In this document: in pieces, positions 5,974-12,960 of the stretch | Layout: each line of letters starts with the position of its first letter | How positions within the stretch are numbered: position 1 is the first letter of the stretch | From: Candidatus Heimdallarchaeota archaeon | GTDB lineage: Archaea > Asgardarchaeota > Heimdallarchaeia > JABLTI01 | Length of the DNA stretch: 14,452 nt | Reading direction: 5' to 3' | Assembly: GCA_019894765.1 (NCBI GenBank) | Contig: JAGXNT010000050.1 | Coordinates: forward strand, 1 to 14,452 | The notes under the pieces: model-generated | Seen by the model: the letters and a program-made list of their open reading frames with translations, nothing else | What the model was told of the DNA's origin: nothing | The model's database searches: none | Position numbers and translations under genes: made by a program

Positions 5974-7227
5974 CTAATTATAGACACTAGCTGTTATGCT
6001 TCCAGTGGATGTTAACAAAGTGAAGCTATACTGACTGTTTTTGAGGGAAAATTCTGGAGATGAGTAATGGCTTCCTCCACTTGGAAGGGTAATGCTACCT
6101 GTACTTGTATCAGCATCCATTTCAACGCCGATATCAGTAGTTAATTCGCAATCTACGGTAATACTTCCGGTAGATGTTTCAAGATTATATGTTGAAGAAC
6201 AATTAATTGCTGGTAGGATAGTTTGCTCGAAAACTAGGGTTACTGACCCAGTTGATGTATCGAGATTCCATTCTAAATCACCGAGTTGTATGATATTTGT
6301 ATATTCCAAAAGAACTGAGCCTGTTGATGTTGAGAGATTAACATCTGTACAATCAATTGTCATAGCTTCTCCAAGATATGCTTTCACGCTACCTGTAGAA
6401 GTATCCATAACAAGATCAGTGAAACTTGCATTAGTTGAGTATCTGAAGTCAAACAAGAGACTTCCTGTACTACTTTCAAGGTATACATCGCCAATAGTTG
6501 TATTTTCTACTGTACCACTAATGAATTTGACAGATCCAGTTGAGGATGAGAAAGAAGCATCTTTTATCAATAAATCATCGTTTCCATCAAGGGAACAAGT
6601 TATACTTCCAGTTGATGATTCAACATTGAAATCAACTGCAGCTATTGGATTAATCCAAATGTCAATATCATAAGATAATGTTTTCAAATTGAGAAAGCTA
6701 GTAAAGGCTTGTTCATCAATAAAGGAAATAATAACTTTATCACCAACAACTTCATGCTCGAAGTTTATAGCATCCTCCATTGTCGCTCTTAAACCACCTC
6801 GAACTTCTATAAAGGACTCAAAAAGGCTTGTTATACTATCATCATAAATGATATTCACAGAGCCGATACTATTGTCAATAATCAAGTCCACATCGATTAT
6901 TCCTGTCGTGGGAACATCATAAGTAAGTGTTCCAATTGGCGATCTAATCGATGAAATAGAACTCATCACTACTATTGGGACTACTATTGCACCTGCAATA
7001 AGTAAGATTACTAACAATGGTTTGAATTTTCTCTGTGATCTCTTAATCCTTACATAATCTTGATCATCTAAGTTATTTGGCCTTTCCGAAATAATTCTTA
7101 CATTTCCAGAAGGTTCTTGTAATTCTTTATAATTCTCTATCTTTGCACCACATTTGAAGCAGAAATCATCGGTTGCTGTCACCGCTGATCCGCAACTCAC
7201 ACAATATTTTTTATCCAAATCAATCAC
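5974..7227 (-). CDS. Zinc-ribbon / transmembrane protein with STGS beta-repeat ectodomain
   Basis: Of 417 aa, residues 8-27 are a zinc ribbon (Cys9, Cys12, Cys23, Cys26; CVSC...CFKC). A charged linker leads to one transmembrane helix (about 70-90) and then a beta-rich region carrying nine STGS motifs at residues 205, 229, 253, 277, 301, 325, 352, 375 and 407, plus a degenerate SIGS at 120. The first six are exactly 24 residues apart, one turn of a predicted beta-helix, as in the DUF4097-type putative adhesin fold. The zinc ribbon would be cytoplasmic and the repeats outside; sequons at Asn242, 266, 297 and 342 agree. The start is GTG at 7227. A TTG at 7218 (giving MDKKYCVSCG) is a real alternative, because GTGAT lies 4 nt upstream of it. 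A sensor or adhesin role is inference; its ligand is unknown. Confidence 0.82.
   Translation of the reverse strand: MIDLDKKYCVSCGSAVTATDDFCFKCGAKIENYKELQEPSGNVRIISERPNNLDDQDYVRIKRSQRKFKPLLVILLIAGAIVVPIVVMSSISSIRSPIGTLTYDVPTTGIIDVDLIIDNSIGSVNIIYDDSITSLFESFIEVRGGLRATMEDAINFEHEVVGDKVIISFIDEQAFTSFLNLKTLSYDIDIWINPIAAVDFNVESSTGSITCSLDGNDDLLIKDASFSSSTGSVKFISGTVENTTIGDVYLESSTGSLLFDFRYSTNASFTDLVMDTSTGSVKAYLGEAMTIDCTDVNLSTSTGSVLLEYTNIIQLGDLEWNLDTSTGSVTLVFEQTILPAINCSSTYNLETSTGSITVDCELTTDIGVEMDADTSTGSITLPSGGSHYSSPEFSLKNSQYSFTLLTSTGSITASVYN
6000..6620 (-). repeat. Nine in-frame STGS repeats, mostly 72-bp period
   Basis: The segment encodes the nine STGS motifs; the first six recur every 72 bp exactly (codons starting at 6615, 6543, 6471, 6399, 6327 and 6255), then at 81, 69 and 96 bp. 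On the plus strand the cores read like CTTCCAGTTGATG or CTTCCGGTAGATG with variable flanks, so this is an old protein repeat with diverged DNA and not a recent tandem duplication. Confidence 0.8.
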
Positions 7228-7241
7228 TTCAGGTTTTAGTT

Positions 7242-7285
7242 ACCACCGTAGTGGTTAATAGATAAGGTCTATTCACATATATAAA
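7242..7285 (-). promoter_or_regulatory. TATA box and leader hairpin of the STGS-repeat gene
   Basis: The minus strand carries GGTTTATATATG with the TATA core at 7278-7285, predicting transcription start near 7255 and a leader of about 28 nt. Within that leader ACCAC and GTGGT (7242-7255) form a 5-bp stem with a 4-nt loop just upstream of the start codon. The TATA call is good; a role for the hairpin is speculative. Confidence 0.5.
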
Positions 7286-7335
7286 CCATTTAAAATGAAG
7301 AAACAATACGAAATGTTGGAAAGATAATACATATT

Positions 7336-7343
7336 AAAAAAAA
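7336..7343 (-). terminator. Oligo-T terminator after amrS
   Basis: Eight consecutive T on the minus strand begin five bases after the amrS TAG stop. There is no hairpin, which is the ordinary archaeal type of termination signal. Confidence 0.5.
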
Positions 7344-7348
7344 TAATT

Positions 7349-8371
7349 CTAGTGCCAAACAATATTCGTTTGTGCACCACATTTTTTGCATTGAAATTCT
7401 TTTGTGAGATTATTTGTGGTAATATAATAGCCAGATCGTTTTACATGTAATGTTCCACATTTCATACAATGAGTATCATTACCTTGTTCCCCTCGGACAT
7501 TTCCTAGATAAACGTACTGAACACCGGATTCAATTGCCAAATCTCTTGCTCTGAATAGTGTATCTACTGGAGTTGCTGGAAGATCTGTTTTATAATTCGG
7601 AAAGTATCGAGAAAAATGTAGAGGAACATCTGCTCCTAGTTCTGTAACGATGAAATCTATTAATTCTTGTAATTGTTCATCCGAATCATTCTTCGATGTT
7701 ACAATCAGATTTGTTATCTCGAGGTGTACGTTTTGCTCCTTCATAATTTTACAAGTTCTTAGAACTGCTTCTTGACGAGTAACACCACACATTTCTTTGT
7801 AGAATCCTTTATCACCTTTCAAATCAACATTCGCACCATCGATGAAGGGTAGTAATTCTCTTAATGGTTCTTCTTCCACATAGCCATTTGTAACTAGAAT
7901 ATTCTTCAATCCTTGCTGTTGCACGATTGTTGCAGTATCTAGAACCCATTCATACCAGATCAATGGTTCATTGTAAGTATATGCAACCGTTGCGCACCCA
8001 GATTGTACTGCTTCCTTTGCTGCTTCTTTCGGTGATAGTTTTTTTAGCCCATATTGAAAATCATCAGGAGTTGCTCGAGAGATATGCCAATTTTGACAGA
8101 ATTGGCAAAATAAATTACATCCTACTGTACCAAAGCTGTAAGCACAGCTTCCAGGAAGAAAATGATACAAAGGTTTCTTCTCGATTGGATCCTTCGCTCC
8201 AGAAGTCGTTAAACCATAATTCATAGAATAGAGTTTTCCATCATTATTAATCCGAACGTTACATTTTCCTTTGTCGCCTAGTTTTATCAAGCATAGATTT
8301 GGGCAGAGTCTGCATTTCACATTGGAGTTTTTTTCCTCGGTGTAATACTTTGCATTGTGCAGATTAATCAT
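7349..8371 (-). CDS. amrS: AmrS, radical SAM enzyme of the AmmeMemoRadiSam group
   Basis: A radical SAM protein of the family that co-occurs with AMMECR1 and MEMO1 proteins; the reaction is not settled as far as I know. The 4Fe-4S motif is CNLFCQFC (Cys85, Cys89, Cys92), followed by the family signature QNWHIS. The N-terminus has a cysteine cluster (Cys20, Cys23, Cys27, Cys37), with the family motif YGLTTSGAKDPIEKKPLYHF after it. YTYNEP, VTNGY and NVDLKG follow in the barrel. The C-terminus is a zinc-ribbon-like module (Cys302, Cys305, Cys328, Cys331). At 340 aa it is full length. The ATG at 8371 has AGAGG 9 nt upstream. No MEMO1 or AMMECR1 gene is in the window, so it is unlinked from its namesakes here. 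A PflA-like activase is the main alternative, but the terminal Cys modules favour AmrS. Confidence 0.93.
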   Translation of the reverse strand: MINLHNAKYYTEEKNSNVKCRLCPNLCLIKLGDKGKCNVRINNDGKLYSMNYGLTTSGAKDPIEKKPLYHFLPGSCAYSFGTVGCNLFCQFCQNWHISRATPDDFQYGLKKLSPKEAAKEAVQSGCATVAYTYNEPLIWYEWVLDTATIVQQQGLKNILVTNGYVEEEPLRELLPFIDGANVDLKGDKGFYKEMCGVTRQEAVLRTCKIMKEQNVHLEITNLIVTSKNDSDEQLQELIDFIVTELGADVPLHFSRYFPNYKTDLPATPVDTLFRARDLAIESGVQYVYLGNVRGEQGNDTHCMKCGTLHVKRSGYYITTNNLTKEFQCKKCGAQTNIVWH

Positions 8372-8427
8372 AAACTAATGCCTCTAAGAGAACTAGCATC
8401 TAAGTTGTTAATTAGTTAAACGGTTAG

Positions 8428-8445
8428 AAAATAAAAAGAAAAAAA
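8428..8445 (-). terminator. T-rich terminator after lonB
   Basis: About 30 nt past the lonB stop the minus strand reads as two T-runs (seven and five) in an 18-nt stretch interrupted by single C and A bases. This is a plausible oligo-T terminator that separates lonB from amrS, making amrS likely to have its own promoter. Confidence 0.45.
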
Positions 8446-8476
8446 GATAATATCCTTGAAGATAATTTTACAGAAT

Positions 8477-10435
8477 TCAAGTTCCTGCTCTTTTGTGTGT
8501 CTTGAGTTCTTTCTTTAATTTTTCGTCAAGTTTCATTTCATATTCTGTTATCCCTGCTTTGAACTTATCAACAATACCTGATTCATCCTTCACAAGAGCT
8601 GTTTCAAGGACTTCCCAGAATCTAGTAACGGGAACAATTTTTATTTGTTTTTTCTTGGCTTCATCAAGGACAATGTCACTGAAGTTTGCCAAGGGAACAA
8701 TAACAGTTTTTATGCCAGCTTCAATAGCTGCTTCTGTTTTGAAAGTGGCACCACCAATTGGTAATACTTCTCCTCGAACAGATAGAGAACCAGTCATGGC
8801 GACATCTTGTCGAACTGGAATATTTGTTAGAGCTGATACGACTGCAGTAGCGACAGATACACTTGCACTATCACCTTCAATTCCTTCATAAGATTGTAGA
8901 AACTGAACGTGAACATCATGCTGAGAAAGATTAATACCTGTGTATTTCTTAATAATTGCACTCACATTTAGTACTGATTCTTGGGCAATTTCACCCAATT
9001 TACCAGTAGCAATAATCTTTCCTTCCTGGCTGCTAAGTGCGGGAGTTACTTCTGCTTCAACATTCATAACAATACCACTACGGTCGCCCATGACTGCTAA
9101 GGCATTAACTCTACCAGTAATGGCACCTTCGTTGAGTATGATTTGATAGGAACGTCTATCAGCTATGAATTTTTCGGCAAGCTGTTGTTCTAAAGGTCCG
9201 GCAAGAGTTTTAGCATCGAGAACGTGTTCAACCTTAGTAATTGTTGCTCCTAATTCTCTTGCAACATCACCCGCTGCACGAATTAATCCACCCATGTCTC
9301 TAAACATTAAAGTTAAGCTGTGTTTTCTTTTTGCTCGTCGTCTGAACTCACGAATGATTTCCTCAACTGCTTCTTTTGTGAAGTGTGGAATTCTGCCATC
9401 CTTTGATACTTCTTGAGCTACGAATCGTACAATTTTGTTTCTGTTTTCGAGTGTATCAGGCATGTCTAAATCCATGTAGACTTCATATCCGTACCCACGA
9501 ATTCGTGATCGAAGAGCTGGATGCATATTTGCCATGGTTGGTAAATTACCTGCGGCAATAAGTACGAAATCACATGGAACAGGATCAGTACGAACCATTG
9601 CACCACTGCTAAGCTCGCTTTGTCCGGTTATTTGGAATTCTTTTTCTTGCATCGCTGTAAGTAATTGTTGCTGAGTTCTCATACCAAGAGTGCTAATTTC
9701 ATCACAGAAAAGCACACCTTTATGTGATTTATGAATAAGTCCGGATTCCACTCGTTCATGGGCTGGAGTTCCCAAACCACCAGATTGGAATGGATCGTGT
9801 CGAACATCACCTAAGAGAGCTCCTGCATGTGCTCCTGTAGCATCATTAAAGGGAGCATGAGTTTGTTGACTAGTATCAACAAGGAGTTTTGGTATCAAGT
9901 TTTCAGACCGACTCCGTAATTGATTCATAATTAGGAATGAGAAGAATGAAACAAAGATTCCCATTAATACTAGTGTTGGTCTAGCTTCTGGGTCTACTGG
10001 AACAAAAATGACATACATCATTATTGCTAGTGGAATAATCAAACTAATGATCATCCTCAAGTTTTGTCCCTTAGAGGATTTCTCAGTATAACGATCAATT
10101 ATACGTCGACCTTCTCCAGAACCAACTGTAACAATTTTAGGAGTATTTGGATCTTTACGATTAGGAACACATAAAATGTCCTCAAGATCTTCTCGAGGTA
10201 ACAGCTCTGCCATAGCTGCTCCAAGCATACTCTTTCCTGTACCAGGTTCGCCAATCAGAAGTACGTTTCTTCTTTGAATAGCCGCTTTTTTTACTAAATC
10301 CACAGCTCGTTTTTGACCCAAGACTTGATCAATGAGCCGGGTTGGTACCGGAATCTCTGCAGTTGTTTTAATATTGACATCAATTAAAGGTTCATCTTTT
10401 GCTTTACCAACTTTTTCAGTAGCAGATGTGGTCAT
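8477..10435 (-). CDS. lonB: Archaeal Lon protease LonB, membrane-anchored
   Basis: ATP-dependent processive protease of the archaeal membrane, degrading misfolded and regulatory proteins. The order of elements is diagnostic: Walker A GEPGTGKS (62-69), then two transmembrane helices inserted in the AAA+ domain (about 127-147 and 153-171), Walker B VLFCDE (Asp245, Glu246), sensor 1 Asn297, and arginines in ALRSRIRGYGYE (about 307-318). The protease domain follows, with catalytic Ser523 in EGDSAS and Lys566 in GGATFKTEA. The 43-residue Ser-Lys spacing is that of the family. It lacks the long N-terminal substrate domain of bacterial LonA. At 652 aa it is full length with all catalytic residues present. 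The start is ATG at 10435 with a weak GAGAG upstream. It is divergent from the solute-binding protein across a 374-bp spacer. Confidence 0.97.
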   Translation of the reverse strand: MTTSATEKVGKAKDEPLIDVNIKTTAEIPVPTRLIDQVLGQKRAVDLVKKAAIQRRNVLLIGEPGTGKSMLGAAMAELLPREDLEDILCVPNRKDPNTPKIVTVGSGEGRRIIDRYTEKSSKGQNLRMIISLIIPLAIMMYVIFVPVDPEARPTLVLMGIFVSFFSFLIMNQLRSRSENLIPKLLVDTSQQTHAPFNDATGAHAGALLGDVRHDPFQSGGLGTPAHERVESGLIHKSHKGVLFCDEISTLGMRTQQQLLTAMQEKEFQITGQSELSSGAMVRTDPVPCDFVLIAAGNLPTMANMHPALRSRIRGYGYEVYMDLDMPDTLENRNKIVRFVAQEVSKDGRIPHFTKEAVEEIIREFRRRAKRKHSLTLMFRDMGGLIRAAGDVARELGATITKVEHVLDAKTLAGPLEQQLAEKFIADRRSYQIILNEGAITGRVNALAVMGDRSGIVMNVEAEVTPALSSQEGKIIATGKLGEIAQESVLNVSAIIKKYTGINLSQHDVHVQFLQSYEGIEGDSASVSVATAVVSALTNIPVRQDVAMTGSLSVRGEVLPIGGATFKTEAAIEAGIKTVIVPLANFSDIVLDEAKKKQIKIVPVTRFWEVLETALVKDESGIVDKFKAGITEYEMKLDEKLKKELKTHKRAGT

Positions 10436-10670
10436 TTTAATCTCTCAATTACTATAATTTAATGTATGATCGCTTCCTTCTTATGAAAGAATAAAGACAA
10501 TGTCATTTCTCTAATGATTATTAGAGCACTTTTCTTTTAAAGACTAACAATCACTTTGATTTTTCTTTTGTCTGTTTTATATATCTCTTGATGTATTTTG
10601 CTGAGTATAATAAAAACTCTACTAAAATGATGATTATTCTTCTTAGTAATTGCTTTCTTTTCCTTGGTTT

Positions 10671-10692
10671 CCCTTTAAAAGGGGGAATTCCC
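10671..10692. promoter_or_regulatory. Two adjoining palindromes upstream of the solute-binding protein promoter
   Basis: CCCTTTAAAAGGG (10671-10683, 6-bp arms around one base) runs directly into the perfect palindrome GGGAATTCCC (10683-10692), sharing one G. They end 9 bp before the BRE/TATA match, a usual place for an activator or repressor site. No binding protein is known. Confidence 0.35.
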
Positions 10693-10700
10693 AGACCAAT

Positions 10701-10714
10701 GTAAACCTTATAAG
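10701..10714 (+). promoter_or_regulatory. BRE/TATA promoter of the solute-binding protein
   Basis: GTAAACCTTATAAG fits the archaeal pattern of purine-n-A-A BRE bases followed by a TTATAA box. It predicts transcription start near 10737 and a leader of about 73 nt. Confidence 0.5.
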
Positions 10715-10770
10715 TTGATATCGGTCAACCTATGTGTTGAGCACAAACTACGTGTTCACATTCAGAGAAA

Positions 10771-10806
10771 AACAATTCGGTTAAAATACTCGAATTGTTG
10801 GTGATT
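10771..10806 (+). promoter_or_regulatory. Leader inverted repeat abutting the ribosome binding site
   Basis: AACAATTCG (10771-10779) and CGAATTGTT (10791-10799) are a perfect 9-bp inverted repeat with an 11-nt loop. The next base starts GGTGATT (10800-10806), a strong match to the archaeal ribosome binding consensus, 3 nt before ATG 10810. This site decides the start in favour of ATG 10810 over the in-frame TTG/TTG/GTG codons at 10795-10803. The hairpin could form in the mRNA or act as a DNA operator. Confidence 0.55.
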
Positions 10807-10809
10807 AAG

Positions 10810-12684
10810 ATGAAAATTACAAAAACTAAAACATTACTCCTAGTAGGGGTTATTGTTGCGATATTTGTTGTAAGCTCCGTTGGTGTACAGCCAATAAAGA
10901 CTAATGCAGCTGAACCTGTATTTACTTTAGTGGCCAAGACAAATGGAGGAGGAGTAAGACCTGATTATCTTAACTTCCTTAAACAACACTTAGCAAGAAT
11001 ACGAATAAACGTAGACGTAATCGTACAAGATTGGCCTACTTTTGTTGGTGAATTGATTGCTTTCAGAGACTTTGACATTTGTTATGTTAGTCTAACTGGT
11101 GGCGGTGCAGACCCAGACTTTACTGGTGTCTATGACGAAAACGGTTCTCTTAATTTGTTCGGTTATCATACCAGTATGGACTGGGATGAAGACAAAGGAA
11201 CTGGTTTAAACGAATGGTACATGAAGGAAGGTACCTTAATTATGCCTCCTGACTCAGAAGAACGTGTACAGCACTACTGGGCATGGCAACAATATTTCAT
11301 GGACAAAATCTGTCCAATGGCTCCAACATTCTCTCCAAGAGGATATGGTGCTCAATGGGCAACCCTAGTAGGTTACAATTATACAGATGGTATAATGCAA
11401 TCCTGGGGTAAAATGGATTTCGTTGGTACTCATGCAGGTCAAATAAGTGACGATGAATTAGTAAGAGTTGATGCTGCTTGGTCTGATTTCAATCCATTGT
11501 TCCAAGATGATACTTCTTCAAGTTTCATAAGCAATGCAGTTTTAGATACTTTGATTGCCTATGATGCAGATCTTAGTGTCTGGCCTCACTTAGCTCAGAG
11601 CTATACTATGATAAACGATACATGGTTAAGAATTGTAGCAAGACAAGGCATTCCTTGGGGAGCTGATCCCGATGCTTCATTCCTAGCTGAAGAATTCGAC
11701 ATTTATGATGTTTACTTCACTTTTTATGCTTGGAAACACGTATCTAACGACCAACACTTATGGAATTGGATAGAAGATATGGAAATCATTGATCAATGGA
11801 CTATGGACCTCTTTATTGATGGTGATCCAGATACTCCTGAGAATGATCCATACGCGCCCTTCTTACCAAACCTTAATTTGAATATACTTCCAGAGCACTA
11901 TTTGAACCAAACTCAATTAGCAGATGGAGTAACCCCAGATATTACCCATCCATCATGGAATACTTTTGCTACTAATGTTTTTGGTACAGATCTCTTTGAG
12001 ATAGACTCCTTTACAGAAGGTGTAGAAACAGTCCTTTCTCTAAAAACTGATTGTTGGAAACTAGATCCCTTAGTAACAGCTGATCCAGCATTAAACTGGG
12101 AAGAAAGATTCGGTTTCGGTACAGGCTGGGATGGAATGCACAAAATAAGAATCAGAATTATCCCTGATGTACAAACCCAACTCCTCGAATTTGAGGCAGG
12201 TAAAGTTGATTTAATTGGTATTACCTGGAACCCAGACAAGAGAGACGAATATGTAGCAGACCCAGACTTTACAGTACAATCTGATACACTATACGCCTTT
12301 GGTTTCTTCGGATTCAACATGAGAGAAGTAAGACCAGTCATAGGCAATCGAGCACCTGCTCCACTTGATAGTCAACTATCAGTCGGACTTTGTGTAAGAA
12401 AAGCAATTGCTTTTGCTATAGACAGGTTTGAGATCAATGATGTTATTCATAGAGGCGAATATCAAATCAGTGATACACCACTTTATCCAAAAATGGGTGT
12501 TTGGAATAATCCAAATATCATTCGATATAATCACGACATAGACAAAGCAAGGTATTATATGACTGTAGCTGGTTATGATGTCGATTATACCATTGAATCA
12601 CCTGGTTTTGGTTTGTTGATAACACTCTCTTCATTAGTCGCAGTGGCAACAATTTCTATTGTCTTTTATAGAAAAAAGAAATAG
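10810..12684 (+). CDS. Exported family-5 solute-binding protein with permuted domain order and PGF-type C-terminal anchor
   Basis: Substrate receptor of the oligopeptide/nickel ABC-transporter class (SBP_bac_5), 624 aa, acting outside the membrane. A Sec signal (hydrophobic 9-26, possible cleavage after TNA, no lipobox Cys) is followed at about 37-192 by motifs that usually end this fold: LARIRINVDVIVQDWPTFVG, then DFDI, then DPDFTG, then EERVQHYWAWQQYFMDK. The usual beginning comes only afterwards: FNPLFQDDTSSSFISNAVLD (228-247), IRIIPDVQTQLLEFEAGKVD (448-467), VRKAIAFAIDR (529-539) and HDIDKARYYMTVAGY (575-589). The end, SPGFG plus a hydrophobic stretch and RKKK (597-624), resembles a PGF-CTERM sorting and anchoring signal. 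No permease or ATPase gene is adjacent. The ATG is set by GGTGATT at 10800. The family call is secure; the permutation rests on motif order read by eye; the ligand is unknown. Confidence 0.88.
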   Translation: MKITKTKTLLLVGVIVAIFVVSSVGVQPIKTNAAEPVFTLVAKTNGGGVRPDYLNFLKQHLARIRINVDVIVQDWPTFVGELIAFRDFDICYVSLTGGGADPDFTGVYDENGSLNLFGYHTSMDWDEDKGTGLNEWYMKEGTLIMPPDSEERVQHYWAWQQYFMDKICPMAPTFSPRGYGAQWATLVGYNYTDGIMQSWGKMDFVGTHAGQISDDELVRVDAAWSDFNPLFQDDTSSSFISNAVLDTLIAYDADLSVWPHLAQSYTMINDTWLRIVARQGIPWGADPDASFLAEEFDIYDVYFTFYAWKHVSNDQHLWNWIEDMEIIDQWTMDLFIDGDPDTPENDPYAPFLPNLNLNILPEHYLNQTQLADGVTPDITHPSWNTFATNVFGTDLFEIDSFTEGVETVLSLKTDCWKLDPLVTADPALNWEERFGFGTGWDGMHKIRIRIIPDVQTQLLEFEAGKVDLIGITWNPDKRDEYVADPDFTVQSDTLYAFGFFGFNMREVRPVIGNRAPAPLDSQLSVGLCVRKAIAFAIDRFEINDVIHRGEYQISDTPLYPKMGVWNNPNIIRYNHDIDKARYYMTVAGYDVDYTIESPGFGLLITLSSLVAVATISIVFYRKKK

Positions 12685-12703
12685 GCCCCAAATTGTAATC
12701 GCA

Positions 12704-12743
12704 AAGCAGGGAGCTACTCCCTGCTTCTCTTTCTCTTTTTTTT
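12704..12743 (+). terminator. Intrinsic-type terminator after the solute-binding protein
   Basis: AAGCAGGGAG (12704-12713) and CTCCCTGCTT (12717-12726) form a perfect 10-bp stem with a 3-nt loop. A pyrimidine-only stretch ending in eight T (12736-12743) follows. It has full bacterial-style hairpin and U-tract form and starts 20 bp after the stop codon. Confidence 0.8.
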
Positions 12744-12951
12744 GTGTAGTTCTTCCTTTTGTTTGATATTTCTGAGTTCACTGAATATTTTCGCTTATCT
12801 CTCTAACTGAAATTTAAAGGAAGAAATTTATGAACTCGAATTAGACTATAATATTAAATCAAAAGAAGAAGAAAAATAACCAGGTATAATTACTTGGGAA
12901 TAACTTGAGTAAAACAAATAATTGTTGCTAAGTGTGTTTTCTGTGTCGAAT

Positions 12952-12955
12952 GGAG
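12952..12955 (+). promoter_or_regulatory. Ribosome binding site that sets the Nre start
   Basis: GGAG lies 5 nt before ATG 12961 and outranks the in-frame TTG codons at 12922 and 12925, which lack a ribosome binding site. The rest of the 276-bp spacer after the solute-binding protein is AT-rich; TATAATATTAAA near 12847-12858 is a possible promoter element about 100 bp from the start. Confidence 0.6.
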
Positions 12956-12960
12956 TTAAG

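Larger units (their letters stand above)
10436..10809. other. Divergent intergenic region between lonB and the solute-binding protein
   Basis: No convincing gene is present on either strand. It contains a TTTATATA box (10576-10583, plus) about 230 bp upstream of the solute-binding protein, a palindrome cluster (10671-10692), a BRE/TATA match (10701-10714), a long inverted repeat (10771-10799) and a strong ribosome binding site (10800-10806). On the lonB side the only candidate is TTAAATTATAG (minus strand, 10452-10462), very close to the lonB ATG; that would imply a nearly leaderless mRNA. Confidence 0.6.

Noticed and set aside
6000..6620. Regularly spaced repeats as a possible CRISPR array
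   Set aside because: The 72-bp period is a multiple of three, the copies are diverged, and they lie in frame within a single protein; they are coding repeats.
6092..6673. 193-residue open frame on the plus strand opposite the STGS-repeat gene
   Set aside because: It is produced by the 72-bp repeat on the other strand, which keeps stop codons out of this frame; the protein shows only complementary repeats (PVDV/PVEV) and no start signal.
10725..10937. 70-residue minus-strand frame across the leader of the solute-binding protein
   Set aside because: Covers the promoter, hairpin and signal-peptide codons of the plus-strand gene; its composition is that of antisense hydrophobic codons.
11913..12347. 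144-residue minus-strand frame inside the solute-binding protein gene
   Set aside because: Fully antisense to a well-supported coding sequence; the translation has no recognisable motif.
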